A DNA stretch of 64,000 nt from assembly GCA_947846985.1 (NCBI GenBank), contig CANTUZ010000011.1, forward strand, positions 30,375,589 to 30,439,588, in the 5' to 3' direction. This document shows positions 12,401 through 25,841 of the stretch, in pieces (within the stretch, counting starts at the first letter, position 1; every line of letters starts with the position of its first letter). The position numbers and the translations under genes are program-made. Under the pieces are notes generated by a model. That model searched no databases. It had not been told where the DNA came from and saw only the letters and a list, made by a program, of their open reading frames with translations. Source of the stretch: Fratercula arctica. Its lineage: Eukaryota; Chordata; Aves; Charadriiformes; Alcidae.

Positions 12401-15400
12401 GGAGAGAAAAAATAACCTTCCAGGATTTAATCTCTAAGAACACCTTCATATCTGGATGACCTGAGAAGTTTAAGTAGACCTGCTTCTTAGTGTAGATAAG
12501 TCAGTACAGTCCATGTGACAGATTTGGTCTTCCATTTGCTTTGGCGATGTCAAGAGGCATGTCTTGAAGCAGAGCATGAGGAGGCAGGCACTGGCGTCTT
12601 CTGTAGTCACTACTACTTTAGCAGAAGAAGTAGGTAGAAGTGGCATTATAGTCCAGTGCTCCTGCAACTTGTGTGGGAGGGGTGTCCCCACCTGGAGTTC
12701 TCATCCCTCGTTGGTTGGGACCTTATCCCAAGGTCCAAGTCGTGCATTTGAAAGATAGAATAGCTTATGGATGTGTTAGATGTGGGCCAAGGATACTTTT
12801 CTCCCAGAAACACCTATAACAAGATGCAGTTTCAACTTCCTGAAAGGAGGTTGTCCACTGCCCTTTGCACTGGGATAGAAGGGGATGAGGAGAGGAGAAA
12901 TCTTAATTTAGCAGAGGTTTAACAACTAACATGCTGCAAAAATTTCAGTATGTGTTGGGAGCAAATCTAGCATAACTGGAGTTATACAAAAAGCAGGAAT
13001 TTTTTCCTTCTGATCTCACCTGTCTTGTCCAAGAGTGGGACAGAAACCCTGTGTTTGTGAGGGAGGAGGGAATTCCTTGAACTGGTATGAAAGAAAACAA
13101 TTATAATAAACCCTTCTAGTGTAGCCTCCTGATGTGCTTAGCCAGAAAACTGCATCCCTGCACAAAGCTGAGAGCTGAAGAGTACAGGCATTTTAGTTCA
13201 TCCATCTCTCTCTCTGTCTCTCTAAACATATTCTTTCAGTCGTATGTTACCAGCTTTTATCTGCCTGGACCACGCTCACCATACACAGCTGTTTCCAAGG
13301 TTATACAGAATATCATTTAAAATTAGTTGGTATTGTTTAAATCCAAATGCAACTACTGAGGGCTGCCAGGCTGTGCTGCCTGAAGGGATGTTGTGAGGAT
13401 GAGCCAGCAGTGGGAGAGGGTGAAGTGGAGCGGGAGGGCAAGGGGCGCTTGGAGGTGAGGAGGGGGTGGGAGCTGGCTGAGCATGTAGCATCGTGCTTAT
13501 CTGTATGGAAACTCAACATCTCGCAAACTTTTAAACCTTTAATCTGCAACGTGAATTTATATAAGCCTGCATGTGGAGGTGAGTGTGTCGCTCTGTCTAC
13601 ACTGTGAAGTGTTGATCACAGGTGTGTAAAGGTCCTTGGCTGGATTTGAAGTTGAGTATTGCTCATAATCCAGTTGCACAATCTCTTGCCCTTGGCAAGC
13701 TTCAGCACCTGCCCTAACAAATCCATAAATACTTGGCTGCTGAGCTCTGTCCTCGAGTGACTGCAGTGTAGATGTAAAAACTCATTTAAAAGAGGCATAC
13801 TCTAAATAGATGAATGTGTTGGCTTTGATACCTTTAAAAAAACCCAAACAACCTATTCTACCAGCACACTTTACTACAACTCTGACATAATTTAGAATGA
13901 CTCTGCCCTCCTGAAATTTCTGCTACATGATTACAGTGTTGCCAGCTCTTGTGATTTGCAGGCTTAAGAGGAGACCTTGAAAGGAGGTCATTTAGTCCAT
14001 TCCTTTACCTCAAGGCCAGAGTGACTATGCCTAGGTATCATCCCTGAAAGATGTGATAGAGAGTTGTTTTTCTGTCCTTCATAGTTTCAAAGAGACTGAC
14101 CATTAGGACTAATTGTAGCTGCCAGTAGGGATTCTCCACTGGTGGTACGTGAACACTGGTGGTAGGCGCCTTTGGTGGACCACCCGTTTAGCTCAAAACT
14201 TGCCTTTTTGATGGTAGACAGTGGGGAAGGTGTTGCTCTGAAAGTTATAAAATCAGAATAACTGTGTATCTTGAACATCACAGGATTCTTTTAAAGATGG
14301 TCTCTTTTTTCTTTTTTCTTTTTTTTTTTTGTAAGTCTGCCTTGACTTTTAGGAAGGGAAGGAACGAGGTAGTTAGGAAAGCTATGCTGGATGCTTGGAC
14401 TGATGCTACCAATGGGCCTGTGACAGCCCTTTAAAGAGGCTACTTTCTCTCCTGAGTAATCTCACGTTCTGCTCTCCTCCAGACCCAGAGACAAACCGGT
14501 TTTACAATGTTTTGGCATCAGCAAAGCAAATAGGTAGGTTAGGGCTATCCCAAATGTCTGGTGCTGCAGAGCCAGTCTTCCTCCAATCTTGAACCCTCTT
14601 AAAAATCTACCTTTAAGTGTCCCATGAGAGGGTAAAGCTTTGGAAAATCTAGTTTTTACCTAGATATTTACATATATCACCCAAGGAATCTGAAGTCCTT
14701 TGCATGGGAACGGTGTACGTGAAAATAGGATGTCATCAAGTAGATGTCCCATCAGCCAGTCCATGAAGTTATTGAGCTGTGTCTGTAATACAGAGCATAC
14801 GAAATAAACTTCCTACTAGCAACTCATTTTTCTTTGCACTGCCGTTAGGCCTGGGAAGAGGGACAGCAAGTGCTGGATGGCTGAGAATGAGCTGCTTTAG
14901 AAATCCAGTTATATAGATATTGTGACCATTGCTACCCAACTAGCATGTATACCAGTCTGGATTAATTCATTATTATTTTAAATTCACATGTTGTGGCAAC
15001 TTGTCACCATGGTTTCCAAAAAGATTAGGAGTGTAAGCTAAAGATCATGAAATAGTACCTCAAATAGTACCTCAGATGTGCCTGTAGATATGTCTTCAGC
15101 ACTTGAGCTTTCATTGGTGTCTTCTCCTGACCACATGAATAACTCCCACTGGTGCTAATGGGAATTGCTTGCACACACCAGGTGGGGAATAGAATAGGAA
15201 ATCACGTACTTGTCCTTGAGAGAGGCTGTATCTAGATCTGTGACAAGCAAGTCACAACTAGCACCATTTGCTGTGAACCATTTCTGCTGAATGATGCTGA
15301 TGTGTACTCCATGGAAAATGTCCGCTTAGGTTTGCGGTAGCAAGAGACTCTTATTAATCAAAGAAGCTTTCTCAAACTTAGACTTTTTTAAAAAGTGTGT

Positions 15401-16863
15401 ACGTTCATCCATGTGCATTTATCTTGCAGAAAAATTCTGAATCCAAGCTCTTGCTGATCAATGGTTTCATTAATTATGCACAAAAGGTTCAATTCTGCCA
15501 GCCTTGTTCGCTTTGAATGCTGCTTTACCCTGGGAGGAATTGACTTGCATTGTGGAGGTTGGACAAATTCACCTACACTCTGAACTTCTGTAAAAGTCTC
15601 CAGGGAAGGTCAAGTTTCTGTTATTTTCAATAATAGATGAGATTCCTATTGAGTAAAATGATCCAGGAAATCAGCTTCAACTCCCTGAATAACAGCTGTG
15701 TGGCCTCTAATGGAGAGCTGGGAAGAACCGATAGAGTTGGAGGAGCGATGAGTCTCTCTGACCTGCAGGTCTTGCAGTCCTAACCTGATAGAGTTGGCTC
15801 CAAGGAAACAAGTGTTAATGACTTTTTCTGTATTTTGAAGAATGTCTCAGAGCTGTGATTTTCAAATACACTTGCTTATAGTCTTGACATATCTCAAAAG
15901 TTCTTGTAGGTGGAAGAGAGCTACAACGAGAGGAGAGGATGATATTTATGTAATAGAAAAAATACTTTCTCACAGCTCATGGCAGTGTTTTCTCTTCACC
16001 ATGTGTTTTTGCCAAATGGATGTTTTGAAGTGCTAATAATTGCGTTTTCCTCTTCAACTCTAGAAATAGCCTAATTTGGAAAAAATAATAAAATAATAAT
16101 TAATGTGATTCATCTAGAAAGTGTAAAGCATAACTCAAACAAATGGCAGTAGCGGTAGGAAAAATGCTATAATGAATGTTTCAAATTTTAAAACTTTAAA
16201 TTTTCTGTTGAGGTATGAAGTCACCTGAAAGGAGCGAGTGGCAGTTCATCAAAAGGATGTGTATTTCCTTGTAATACTGTTTTACTGGTTCTTTCCAGTT
16301 AGTAATCTTAGAATTGCTAAAAATAAATGGGATAATGGATGATTGCTACAAGGAGCTCTAATTTACTTCACTGCACAGTCACTGTGGGAAAGTGCTTTAG
16401 CTACTTTGGCTCCTTTGTATTGTCTTCAGAGAGAATTTTACCCATGTGTTTTGCTCCAGAAGTCATCTGTTGTTTTTCAATGTATACACGTAAACAGCTC
16501 TTGCCACTGTGCCTAAATATTGAGTCAGCAGTTCCCTCTGATGAAGCCATCACCGAGGACTGTCATGTTTATCTCAACAGATCAGCATCACAGAGCACCT
16601 AATGCTATTAGCCCCAAAATGTGGTCTGCCAAGCACAGAATCATGAGACCCAAGTGACCTTCTGCTCTTTTGCTTCCTAATCGGCTCTGAGCTTGGGCTG
16701 CCAGCTTGGCTGCTCCATGCCTCCATAACCCATCTGAAAAATGGGCACAGTTTCATCTTCCTACTTTGATGAAGGCGTTTTGAAGGCGAATATACTGACA
16801 AGTGGGAGTTGCTCAGATTTTTTGATGGATGTTGGAGTATTGGGTGTTTGGTTTTTTGGTTGT
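9481..16863. other. MAGI1 upstream intron, no gene seen
   Basis: AT-rich intron. Simple sequence includes a pyrimidine tract with a C run at about 10017-10049, a pure A26 run at 11118-11143, a T-rich tract at about 14302-14331, and a perfect 12-bp tandem duplication at 15050-15073. None of the open frames shows a known domain. Confidence 0.65.
11118..11143. repeat. Poly(A) homopolymer, 26 bp
   Basis: An uninterrupted run of 26 A. It could be a plain mononucleotide repeat or the tail of an old retroposed sequence. The upstream flank resembles no repeat I recognise, so no element is claimed. Confidence 0.9.
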
Positions 16864-16953
16864 TACTGGCTCTAGGTGAACCTACTCTGGCAGGGGGGTT
16901 GGACTAGATGATTTTGAGAGGTCGTTTCCAACCCCTATCATTCTGTGATCCTG
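16864..16953 (+). mobile_element. CR1 LINE 3' end fragment
   Basis: The sequence has the CR1 3' terminal signature on the + strand: ggttggactagatgatttt, then gaggtcgtttccaacccct, ending in atcattctgtgatcctg. Only about 90 bases are preserved, so it is a strongly 5'-truncated, somewhat diverged copy. CR1 elements end in short ATTCTGTG-like repeats rather than a poly(A) tail, which fits here. It is in the same orientation as MAGI1. Confidence 0.85.
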
Positions 16954-19900
16954 TTTTATTATTATTTTAAATATTTCAAATGTCTGTGATTAAATTATGT
17001 CACATCCATTGGTCTCTGGTCACCCTCATCCTGCAGTTGCAGAGGTAGCAGGGATTCCTATTCCTCCTGGTTCTCTTTTGCCTTTCTGCAGTGCTTCCTC
17101 GGCGGGGTGAGAGAAATGTGTCTTTAAAAAAAAATGGTTCCAGTGTCACAAAATAATACATCACCGATCATGCTCTGAATGTTTGAGCTTTATTGCTATA
17201 TTTCATTTATGACTTCATCTAAGGACACATTTGTATGTCATGGTACTGGGAATTTAGGCTCCTAACAAATTAATGAATGGCTAGTCTGGTAATCGAGGCT
17301 CTGCTTCACCATGTCTCGTGGGTAAGATGTCACTAGCTTTTCTGACTGCCATGTTGCTCTGCCACTGGTTGTCACCTTTGTGAGAGCAGATGTGAAGAAA
17401 CCGTGTTGTTCTTCACAGCCCAGTGTCAGCATGGGCCTCCGGTGAAGGCTGGCAGCCCGTGCTGGGAGATGGGACTGCCAACGTCTGGCAGCCTCAACTC
17501 CACCAGTGCGACGGGCAGTGGGGGCCGTGCTTCATCTTAAATCAACCCCCTGTCCTGAGTCAAAACCCCGGCTAAGAACAAAAAAAAAAGTTTGTTTCTT
17601 TTTTTTTTTGATCCAGAATACATTTATTGCCTCTAGGCTGCTGTCCTGCAGAAACTTGACCGTGTGTTTAATGCGAAGCATGGAAATTGGTCTTGAAGCA
17701 ATTGGGATGTTTGTGTGCTTTGAACTAAGCATGTGATTTGCAACAAGTACCGTGACCAGTTCTGTACCAGCATCTGTCTGGCAAAGTGGTTTCACCTGCA
17801 TCAGTCATCTGCAGTTGTCAAAGGATAAACGCTTCCACACTTTGTAAATAAGTGCTGGAGTTCAGGTTTAAACTTCATATTTTTGGTAAGGTCTTACCTG
17901 CTATGTGATGTCCTTGTCCTGAAGAAAAGCATTCTGTCTTTCTGATAATCACTTGACTGTCAGAGGACAGTCAAATAACATTGAGGTACGTTTGAGAATC
18001 TCGTCTCGGTGTTTTTCTAAAGCCTGGATCTGATTGTGTGTTTTCAAGCATTCGGTTTCCAGGGATGTACTGATCTAGTAGCATGAGAAAGCAGATTTCT
18101 GGGGAAACTGTCTTCTCACCACCCAGATCACAACGTCCTCCATGAACTGTGTCTAAGCTGAGGAGCTAATTGTGGTTTTGGGGATTATTGCCTTATCCTC
18201 GGTGTCATTCTGACACAGGTACAAGCTAAAACCTGGTGGTGTTTTTGTTTGTTGGGAACTGGAGGCAAGACAAGGAACAGCTCATTTTGTTTGGGCTGCC
18301 AGGCAGTTGCACGAGGATAATTTCTGTGTGCTGTTTATTTATGTTGGATTCAAACCAGTGACGGTGGGGACCTGGAGATACTCTGGAATTACTCGCCACA
18401 GTGAAAGCGGGAGCTGCTGGCGTTGTGGCTCCATGTGGCATCTCATGTTGTCTGTTGGCCAGTCAATACCAGAACGGCACTGGTAAACCAGCAGACAAGT
18501 TTAAAATGGCATTTCAAATTGGGACACTTGCAGAAAATGATTTGCAAGAAGCTAATAAAATGACGGAGCGTGTAATGTGATGGAATGATTGTTTTGTGTG
18601 AATGCAGAGCTATAAACGCCTACGCAGGGACATTTAACAGAGAGAAGGTATAACTAGAAGTAATCAGATGAAATGAAGCAAAGACCATTTAAGCCAAACA
18701 CTATGTCATTGTCCCCAGTTTAAGTACTGAAGTATTTTATAGGGGTGGTGCTTGGCTTCAGAAAGGCAGAGTAAAGTAACCTGTGGGTGTATATCCTGTG
18801 AAATTCATAGGTGATGACGGGATTGTGAGGCAAGGTTTTTATTATTTGTGTACAACCGAAAAAGCAATAAAATAAATGGAGAAGCCTGTATACATTATCA
18901 ATAGCATGACAGTTAGCTTTGGACTGCAAAGATGCAGAGTTATGCGCTACCTAACCAGCAGGCTTACTGTGCCCGGCAGTGTTTTAATTAAAAGTGAGGA
19001 AAATGTATTGTAACTCGTGTTTTCTTTAGTATTTTATTGCACTTACAAAGCTATAAGGATTAATAAGCTCTTTCTGTGTTAGAGCTGGGGGTGTGGAATT
19101 TACAGCAAGCGAACTGTAAGTAATAAAATATTCAAATAGTTTTTATTTCAGTGAGGTAAGAAAAGAATTAAAATTAAGGTATTTGTTTTCTTTTACATTT
19201 TAATACTTCCAGTTATTAATAGGGATGAATCTGAGAATCAAACACCAATCAGCTTCTCAATGTTTGGCGTTTTTTCAGCATCCTGAGCAGTTACCTAATC
19301 TCAACATTACAGAAAGTGAACCAGGAGAATGTTTTCAGCCAGCTAAAGCGTTAGCAGTCATGAAGAGCTAAAGCATGCTGTGCATACAGAGCTACTGAAA
19401 AAAAATACAGAAATTGGTAGCAGTTAAGAACAGGTAAAATTAAGGCACAGGATCTGTAGGGAATATTGCCTAAATGCGCATATTGCTGGGTAGATTTGCT
19501 GTCTGTTCTAGTCCTTCCCTTGAGTTTTACAGTAAGTGCATCCATATGGCTACATAACTGCATGTTTCTATAATCCGCATACTTCTTACTATAGCTGATA
19601 CATTTGCATTTATTGGTCACTATTGAATATGAAGCTGGAAAACTACTAAGCAAAGGTCAAGGAGGATTTGTCAGGGAAGAAGAACCATCTGAACCAAGGG
19701 CTGGTGAGTGGGCAGAGCCAAAAACTGCAGAGCCACAGGAGACTCATGGCTTTCTAAGAGCGTGATGAGGTTATCGCAGTTGGAAGTCCATTAGTTTTAT
19801 AGCCTTTTGCGGCTCGGAGCTAGGGGAGAAAGTATAACATCTCCAGTATACATTGTTCAGAGAAAAAGACTGGTTTAAGTAACTTTATTGATGTCCTGTA

Positions 19901-22900
19901 GAAGTGTGGTGTTCTGTTTTATAAAAAAAAAAAAAAAGGAGAAAACCTCTCTCTTTGAGTGTTTCTTTTCAGTGCACTGGATGTGGTGGTCATTGAAACA
20001 AACTTCAGGAAATGCCTCAGAGAGAAACGTGTACGTTTTACATGACTCTTCCTTTCTAGTGGAATTTTACAGAGATGAGACTAATGAACTGATCTAGTTT
20101 TAGGCACATGCTGTTAGGTGAGGTGTTTTACTAAGACTTTTAACTGCAAATTAAAGGTCTGCTAGAAGGGCAATTAAAGTCAGCGGAAGGAGTTTTATAT
20201 CACACCCAACCAGGGATGACCCACATTGTTTTGGACGTATCTTGGCAGTACAAACAGTCCTGGAAGAAATACAGCAAGGGAGATGAGCGATCTTTGTTGA
20301 AGTAGCTGAGCTACTGGACATCAAATAATCTCCTATTTATTACTATGGCTTTAAAGTGCAGAATGTCTTTTCATGGATCTCTGAGCACGTAGGTATGCAG
20401 CTGTCAAAAGCAAACATTGTTTTTGAATAAAAACTGAATTGAAATACTGCAGGTGTTCAGTCTGGGTTGGATACTCCATTTATTATGTGCTTAATTACAA
20501 TATCTGTTCATAGGACACCTCTGAAGCCTTGAAGTGGAATAGAAAATAGGATACCTTGTTTCGGGGAGATTAAAATCTTTTTGTATCTAAGTTTTAAAGA
20601 AAAGAGATAAGTTTTTTCCTTCCAATAATTGTGGCAGCTTGTGTTAGCAGTGCTGTTGTGGGGAACAAACAGGCAGCCTTGCTCCTGGGAAGATCTACCA
20701 CTAATCTCACTGTGAGACAGGTTTACAAAGATATGGCTAACAGTAGTTTCTGATGTGTCTTTTTTTTTTTTATTTTTCCTTTGGTTTCAATAATCACATA
20801 TATTGCCCAAACACATTTTGGGGTTTTTTTTGGGTTTTCGATTGTTTTTTTTTTTTTTTTTCCATTTAAAAATCCAAAGTAAAACTGGTCATTGTGTTCT
20901 TGTTCACTGTGTTTCTCCTTCAATAATCTACTGCGTATCTTCCACTAAATTGAGAAATTCCTCCAGCACTTCATGGTGGGTGAAAAGGATTGTGCAGTGT
21001 TTACAAAACCCTTAATTATCCCTGGAAAGACAGTGAACTCGGCTTATCTGAGTTGCATGGTTTTATGTCTCTCTCTGCTTTGTGACTTGGTGATTCATCT
21101 TGCAAGAGTTTGCAGTACGCCCAATCCCGAGTGCTGTGCCCCCCATCTTTCCCAAAGCTCTCTCCTCCCAGTCTTTTCTCTGTAACATTAAGCAAAAAGT
21201 TTAAGGGTAGGTTTTTTTCTTACCTGTTCTATTATTCTACTCAAATATGACCTACTCAAGACTTGTACCAAGCCTTGCGAAGATCCAATAGTTAATGGAA
21301 ACCAATTTTTCATACTGCACTGTCTTAAGCTCAACCGCTCAGCCAAACGTGACAGGGAGCTGGTGGGGGTTCTGTTTCTCAGCAGCTCAGAGCCTCCACT
21401 CACCAGCTCAGAGCTTGGCTTATGCTAGCCCTTGACTTGGGAAACTCTCAGACTGGAGTACACCTTCCCTTAGGCAATTTGTAGAAATTGGATAGCTTTG
21501 GAAATAACCATGGAAAAAGCTGATAAATGCAAGAGGGGTTGTACCTCCAGGTGAACTACTTCCTTGTGAAAGTATAAATAAGACAATGAGGTATTTGTTT
21601 AAAAGTGCTGTTTGCGTGGGAGCGACCCGACATCCTGAGTCTCCTGTGACTTATTTCAAAGTGCATTTTAAGCACTTACTCCCCCACACCTTTGGCCTGT
21701 TGTATTTAATACAGATGTGCACATTCATATGGAAGAGTCCTTTTAATCCACATTGTGCATTTCCGTAGCTGCTCTGAGCAAACGCTGCAAGGGATCAGGT
21801 TGGGCTTGAATTGAGATAGTCTGGAGTGAATGATCTACAGGTTTAAAAACAACCAGCTAATAAGGGTGCTCGGTAATTATCCAGTGTATGTATTTAATTT
21901 ACCGTCTTCCGCTGTAGTCTTTTCCAAGACAGACAAAATTTCTACTGAAAGTAACTTTGACAATTTTTACATAGAAGAAATGTGATCCTTTTGAAGTAAA
22001 GGTGTGTGTCATGGTTGTAGCATTATCTAGACTTCTGAAAATGTACATACAAGAGAACCTGAATATAAATGCAAATATATAATCATCCTGTTAATTTACT
22101 TTCAGCTAATTTCACTTCCCATAAGTCACATACACATTTACACAAATGGCAATTTTCATTCATTTCTGTGCCAATATTTAAAAGCAGAACATTACAGTGC
22201 AATCTCATTACTACAGCTTTATTGATTTTTAAAATTACACTTTATTACACTAATCCATATATTAGAAAGAATAAAATTGTGCATAGTTAAAGCTCAGGTC
22301 TTCTTGCCAAGGAGGGTACATAGTTTGCTTTTTCATCAGTAGTTCACAGTTTAAATTAGTGGATGTCATGCTGTTGGACTCCATGAACACAGGATTAATG
22401 GCAAACTCATTAGTTCATGAAGTTTAATCTTCCTGGTGGGTGTCCCACCTCGTGGGAAATGAGAGGGATTCAGCTGCAGGTGTCTGGTGAGGTTACAGCA
22501 ATCATTCAAAGAGAGAGATCCAGAAGGCGAGCTGCTGCTATTGCGAACCCACGAAATGTATTATTTATGTTTTATTCAATGCCAGAATACTCGTTTTTCC
22601 TTAGGAGAAAGGAAGTGAATGCTCTGAAGGACACATGAAGAGGTGGTAACTGCACTGGCAACTACCACACTCCAGTAGTACCTACTTTCCCAGGTCAGAG
22701 AGGTGCTGCTGCGTGCCAAATATTCAAAATTTGGCATAGATCCTTAAACAGGTCTTTTTTAAGTGGCTTTCTTGGGGAGTGTGGCAGGTTTTGTACCCTT
22801 ACTTCTAGTCATCAGGTAATTATCAGTTTCTTTTAAATTGATATTAGAGTTGAGAGTGAACCCCCTCATGCTGAATTGGCTTTGCGTAGCCATGGTGTGG

Positions 22901-25680
22901 TGTTTCATGACGCATACAAACGGGCTTGCAAAGCCCCAGTGCAGCACCAAGTTATTTTTGTCCCTTTTAATCTGTTAGGCCCTTATCCTGATCTGTAGGG
23001 TTTCCTAAATCCCATTGATTTCTCTAGAATTAGGCTCCTGGAGTCCTTTGAGAGCCTGGATATTGCTGATCTTGTGCTATAAAACGGAAACAAACCCACT
23101 TTCTCTACCTCAAAATGCTATAAGGATAAATGTGTTGAAGATTATCAATGTTCTTATTCGATGGCAGTGAAGGCCACAGAAATACCAAAAATAGATTTAA
23201 AAGGGACAAAAATAACTTTCTGCCTGGAGGGTATATACAAACTCTGAGCTGTTGCTGTGCGGCTTGGCTGAATCGTTCCTCCAGGGAGGCTCCGGGCAGT
23301 CAGTACTGCTTTGAGAGAGGGGACCCGAGAGCTGCGACTGGACACGGTGCCTCAGAAAGAGGGAGAGCAGCTTTTACGTGCACCGAGGATCAACCTGCCA
23401 CTGCTTGTGTGCGTGGCCAGCACAGTCCTTACAGCAAGAGGGGAACCTCACAAGCTGTGGGATCCAGCTTTGGACACTAAGTGTTGCTGGAAAGGCTGGT
23501 GGGAACAGAAGGAGATACCGAGCTCTCTATACAATCCCTTCCATCTCCCTCTGTAGAAGAAAAATTGCTTTAGACCACAGCCATGAAATGCATTTTTCTC
23601 TGAAATGTGTCTGTAGAAAGACAGGTTTGTCTTGGTCAGCTGTTTTCTGGGTTTAATCAGTCATTCCTGCTGACCACAGTGACAGGAATTTTGCTTTGAG
23701 TACTGCAGTTGTCTGTGTGGCCAGGAAGAGTCAATCAGCATCTGTTCCTGCGCATGCATCATTAACAGAACTGTGAAGTAATTTCTAGCGACAGACCACA
23801 TTCTCCTTTGGACTGAATTTCTGCTCTGCCACCGAGACACTTCGAATGCTTGTCACGTTCTTGTGGGTTATACGTATCAAGTCACTGGCTAGAGAAGGGA
23901 CAGACAACATTTAAAATCCCAGAATGAGCTTCCTGAGATCCAAGTTTGAGGAAAAAAATCGTATTTGTAAGTTGAGCATGTTTAGTTTGTAACAGACTAG
24001 GTCGCTCTGAAACTTCCATATTTTCATGTAGTTAATACCATAAATTACCCTTACGCCTTACCATAGGTAAGTGGGATTACACATGCGTATAATGGATAGC
24101 ATAACAGTGTCCAAACACAATTCCTTCTACTGCTGTTGGAAAAAACACATCAGTAGTCTTAGTTTGGATAACCCCAGAAGTCAATAAGCTGAAGTACTTC
24201 TGTGTACAATTTTTTCTTACAGATAGGTTACGCTTCATTTTTTGTTAATGTAGATAAGGCTATTTCTAATACTGTGCTGCAGATAAGTTCTCCCTTAAGC
24301 GTGGCTGGTAATCAGGTGGCCTCTTCAGGAGACAGACCGGGTTGTCTCTGTGCTTTCCCTTCTCTGCTTGCCATTAGCCGATCTGTGGCGTTTGTCGTGC
24401 CTTCCAGTTATCTGGCACCATTGGTGACAGCTGCAGGAGCACTGAGGCAGGCTCTCCACATTATCCTGTGACGTGAGGGAAGGTGACCTCTAAACACTGT
24501 GCAGAGGGAAGAGGGGCTGTTTTCCTAATATGTTTCTTCCTTGGCACCTGAAGATTTTTTCAGTGTAGGTGATGAGAGCCGTCCCTTCTTGCTGAACGAA
24601 GAAAAATACCAGTCTTTCAGAGCAATGGCAAGAGCAGCATCCTTCCTTCTAACCTGCCTGCAAACAGCCTCTCAGCAAACCCCCACAACAGCGCTTGGTG
24701 CTGCAGCTTCGGGAGTCAGTAGCATCCCTCTACACTTCACGTTAAAACCGTATTTACTACAGTTCCATTCACCTGTGGTAACCATCAGTGACTTGAGTTT
24801 GTATAAAATATGGTTGTAGCAGCTACCTCATCGCTCTGAGTGTACAACTCCCACATGATCTGTCATTTTAAGGGGAAGCTGGTCAGTGGAGATGAGAAGC
24901 AAATGATTTATGGTTTGATCAGCTATATTTTGGTGGCTCACCAAATTATCATTGCCAGCCAGTGTAATTGGATAAGGAGTTTGCAGAAATCATTGCTTTG
25001 CAAATGGGCATTATAGGTGCTCTGCACTTGAGAAGTAAACTTCTAAATGACTTGCTAGGGGCTGTTTTGGTACATGGTAACAGAATTACCGCTCAAGAAC
25101 TGTTTTTGTTTTAACAAGAAAGTAATTGAAGTGACTACAGCCCCTTTGAAGTCTTATTTTTAGATTACAATAAGCAAAGATTCTGATTAATTTAGCAGCA
25201 GGGCATCAGTGGCTATTAACAGCTTAACATGAGGCCTTGGTAAGATTGATACAGAGCTAAACAGCCCTGAATCACATATTAACAATCTGGCCATACTATA
25301 ATTGAGGCTTATGTCGGGTAGTTGTCAGCATGGTTGATAGGCAACACAACAGTAGCAGCTATTTGTCTTCTAAATGGACACTTAAATTATTCAGAATAAT
25401 ATTTGATAGTCATCAGTACGTCTGAGCCACAGTCCAGTTATTCTAGGCATGGATGACAAGCTTTAATTTAGTTAGCTTAAGTACAGCATTGGGCTCTGCG
25501 TGCGTGAACTCGCCTGTGTCTATAAACAGTTTCTCAGGTGGGGTCTCCAGCCCATGATGAGATCCCTCTTCTGTGGCATTTAGTGGTGCATGAATGAACT
25601 AGGATGCAGCTAGCTTGGGTGTGATAACTAAACCAACAGCTGGGCAAATATTTCACCTGGCATCTAAGCCACCCATGTTA
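16954..25680. other. MAGI1 upstream intron, no gene seen
   Basis: AT-rich intron. An A10 run and a T11 run sit back to back at about 17579-17610, and T tracts occur at about 20758-20771 and 20824-20862. The part from about 24880 to 25480 is repeat-free AT-rich DNA. No exon with splice sites and recognisable protein was found. Confidence 0.65.
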
Positions 25681-25841
25681 TCATAGAATTATAGGCTAGT
25701 TTGGGTTGGAAGGGACCTTTAAAGGCCATCTAGTCCAACCCTTCCTGCAATGAGCAGCAATGTCTTCAACTAGATCAGGTTGCTCAGAACCTCGTCCAGC
25801 CTGACCTTGAATGTTTCCAGGGATGGGGCATCGACCACCTC
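25681..25841 (-). mobile_element. CR1 LINE 3' fragment, antisense
   Basis: The left edge reads tcatagaattatag followed by ggttggaagggaccttt and tagtccaaccc, which is the CR1 3' end in reverse orientation. It continues through gctcagaacctcgtccagcc and ends near ccaccto-like CR1 UTR/ORF2-end sequence at catcgaccacctc. The copy is about 160 bp, 5'-truncated and moderately diverged, and opposite to MAGI1. Confidence 0.88.
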
